In this document: positions 6,269-6,737 of the stretch, in pieces | How positions within the stretch are numbered: position 1 is the first letter of the stretch | How the letters are laid out: each line of letters opens with the position of its first letter | Assembly (NCBI GenBank): GCA_903871435.1 | Contig: CAIQGU010000116.1 | Span: 1-6,737, forward strand | Direction of reading: 5' to 3' | Source: an uncultured Burkholderiales bacterium | GTDB taxonomy: Bacteria; Pseudomonadota; Gammaproteobacteria; Burkholderiales; Burkholderiaceae_F | Length of the DNA: 6,737 nucleotides | The notes under the pieces: generated by a model | What the model was told of the DNA's origin: nothing | Database searches by the model: none | Seen by the model: only the letters and a program-made list of their open reading frames with translations | Made by a program: the position numbers and the translations under genes

Positions 6269-6737
6269 ATGAACAACCATACCGACTTTGATTGGGCCAA
6301 TCCGTATCCGAGCGTTCGTGCGCCCGTTTTCGCGCGCAACGTCGTGGCTACCTCGCAACCCTTGGCGGCCAGCGCCGGAATGCTCATCATGGCGCGCGGT
6401 GGCAATGCCATCGACGCGGCAATCGCCGCGGCGGCGACGATCACCCTCACGGAGCCCTGCTCCAATGGCCTGGGTTCCGATCTCTTCGCCCAGGTCTGGG
6501 ACGGCCAAAGGCTGCAGGGCCTCAACGCCAGCGGTACTGCGCCGGCTGCCTGGACACCCGCCTACTTCTCGGCGCGCTACGGCACCGATCCGGCGCGACG
6601 GCCGGTGCGTGGCTGGGATACGGTCACGGTGCCCGGCGTGGTCGCGGGCTGGAGCGCACTGCACGGACGCTACGGCCGGCTGCCGCTTGCCGATGTGCTG
6701 GCACCGGCTATTGACGTTGCCGAACGCGGCTACGCGG
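6269..6737 (+). CDS. Gamma-glutamyltransferase-family protein, N-terminal part (3' end outside window)
   Basis: This is an Ntn-hydrolase of the gamma-glutamyltranspeptidase family, whose members cleave gamma-glutamyl or related amide bonds after autoprocessing into two subunits. The 156 codons present show the family N-terminal pattern: VVATSQPLAASAGMLIMARG (about residues 25-44), GGNAIDAAIAAAATITLTEP (44-63), SNGLGSDLFAQVWDG (65-79), LNASGTAPAAW (84-94) and VTVPGVVAGWSALHGRYGRL (118-137). The catalytic threonine and small subunit lie beyond the window. There is no signal peptide before the fold, and the EPCSNGLGSD version of the motif recalls the cytoplasmic YwrD/HpxW-like branch rather than periplasmic glutathione-degrading Ggt; that assignment is from memory. 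The ATG at 6269 is the best start, with a weak GAAGGGTGG some 15 bases upstream. It is divergent from the ACP operon and probably unrelated to it. Confidence 0.88.
   Translation, partial: MNNHTDFDWANPYPSVRAPVFARNVVATSQPLAASAGMLIMARGGNAIDAAIAAAATITLTEPCSNGLGSDLFAQVWDGQRLQGLNASGTAPAAWTPAYFSARYGTDPARRPVRGWDTVTVPGVVAGWSALHGRYGRLPLADVLAPAIDVAERGYA

Overview
The window is a G+C-rich (roughly two-thirds by eye), gene-dense piece of bacterial chromosome. The best guess is a betaproteobacterium of the order Burkholderiales, possibly near the Alcaligenaceae. The basis is residue-level resemblance, from memory, of the FNR-type regulator (CSNCNLRELC cysteine cluster, EHGVMLLLGSMRAEERLAAFLLNL helix) and of AlaS and HemN to proteins of that group. 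No database search was possible, so the taxonomy is an inference.

Layout. Positions 1-782 (minus) hold the first 260 codons of alanyl-tRNA synthetase, cut by the window edge. Positions 906-2363 (minus) are hemN, oxygen-independent coproporphyrinogen III dehydrogenase. Positions 2573-3316 (plus) are an FNR-family oxygen-sensing regulator, divergent from hemN. The shared spacer carries a perfect TTGAT-N4-ATCAA FNR box (2462-2475), placed about 42 bp upstream of a predicted hemN start site. Positions 3303-4109 (minus) are a UgpQ-type glycerophosphodiester phosphodiesterase that converges on fnr and overlaps its 3' end by 14 bp. Upstream of it on the same strand are a FabF-type beta-ketoacyl-ACP synthase (4147-5388) and a stand-alone acyl carrier protein (5533-5790). 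A 478-bp non-coding spacer (5791-6268) separates the ACP from a divergent gamma-glutamyltransferase-family gene (6269 onward, plus strand, cut by the right edge).

How the genes fit together. hemN and fnr form a recognisable anaerobic module: the Fe-S regulator senses oxygen, and the FNR box probably switches on the oxygen-independent heme enzyme. ACP, ketosynthase and phosphodiesterase look like one transcription unit. An ACP plus a single condensing enzyme, with none of the usual fab genes visible, suggests a dedicated acyl-chain pathway rather than housekeeping fatty acid synthesis. Its product cannot be named from this window. alaS and the gamma-glutamyltransferase-family gene are probably separate units.

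The least ordinary signal is three perfectly phased 13-bp tandem repeats (5973-6011) in the spacer upstream of the ACP gene. I found no rRNA, tRNA, CRISPR array or insertion sequence. Nothing here is clearly a new system; the ACP-KS-GDPD operon with its repeat-bearing upstream region is the best candidate for something undescribed.
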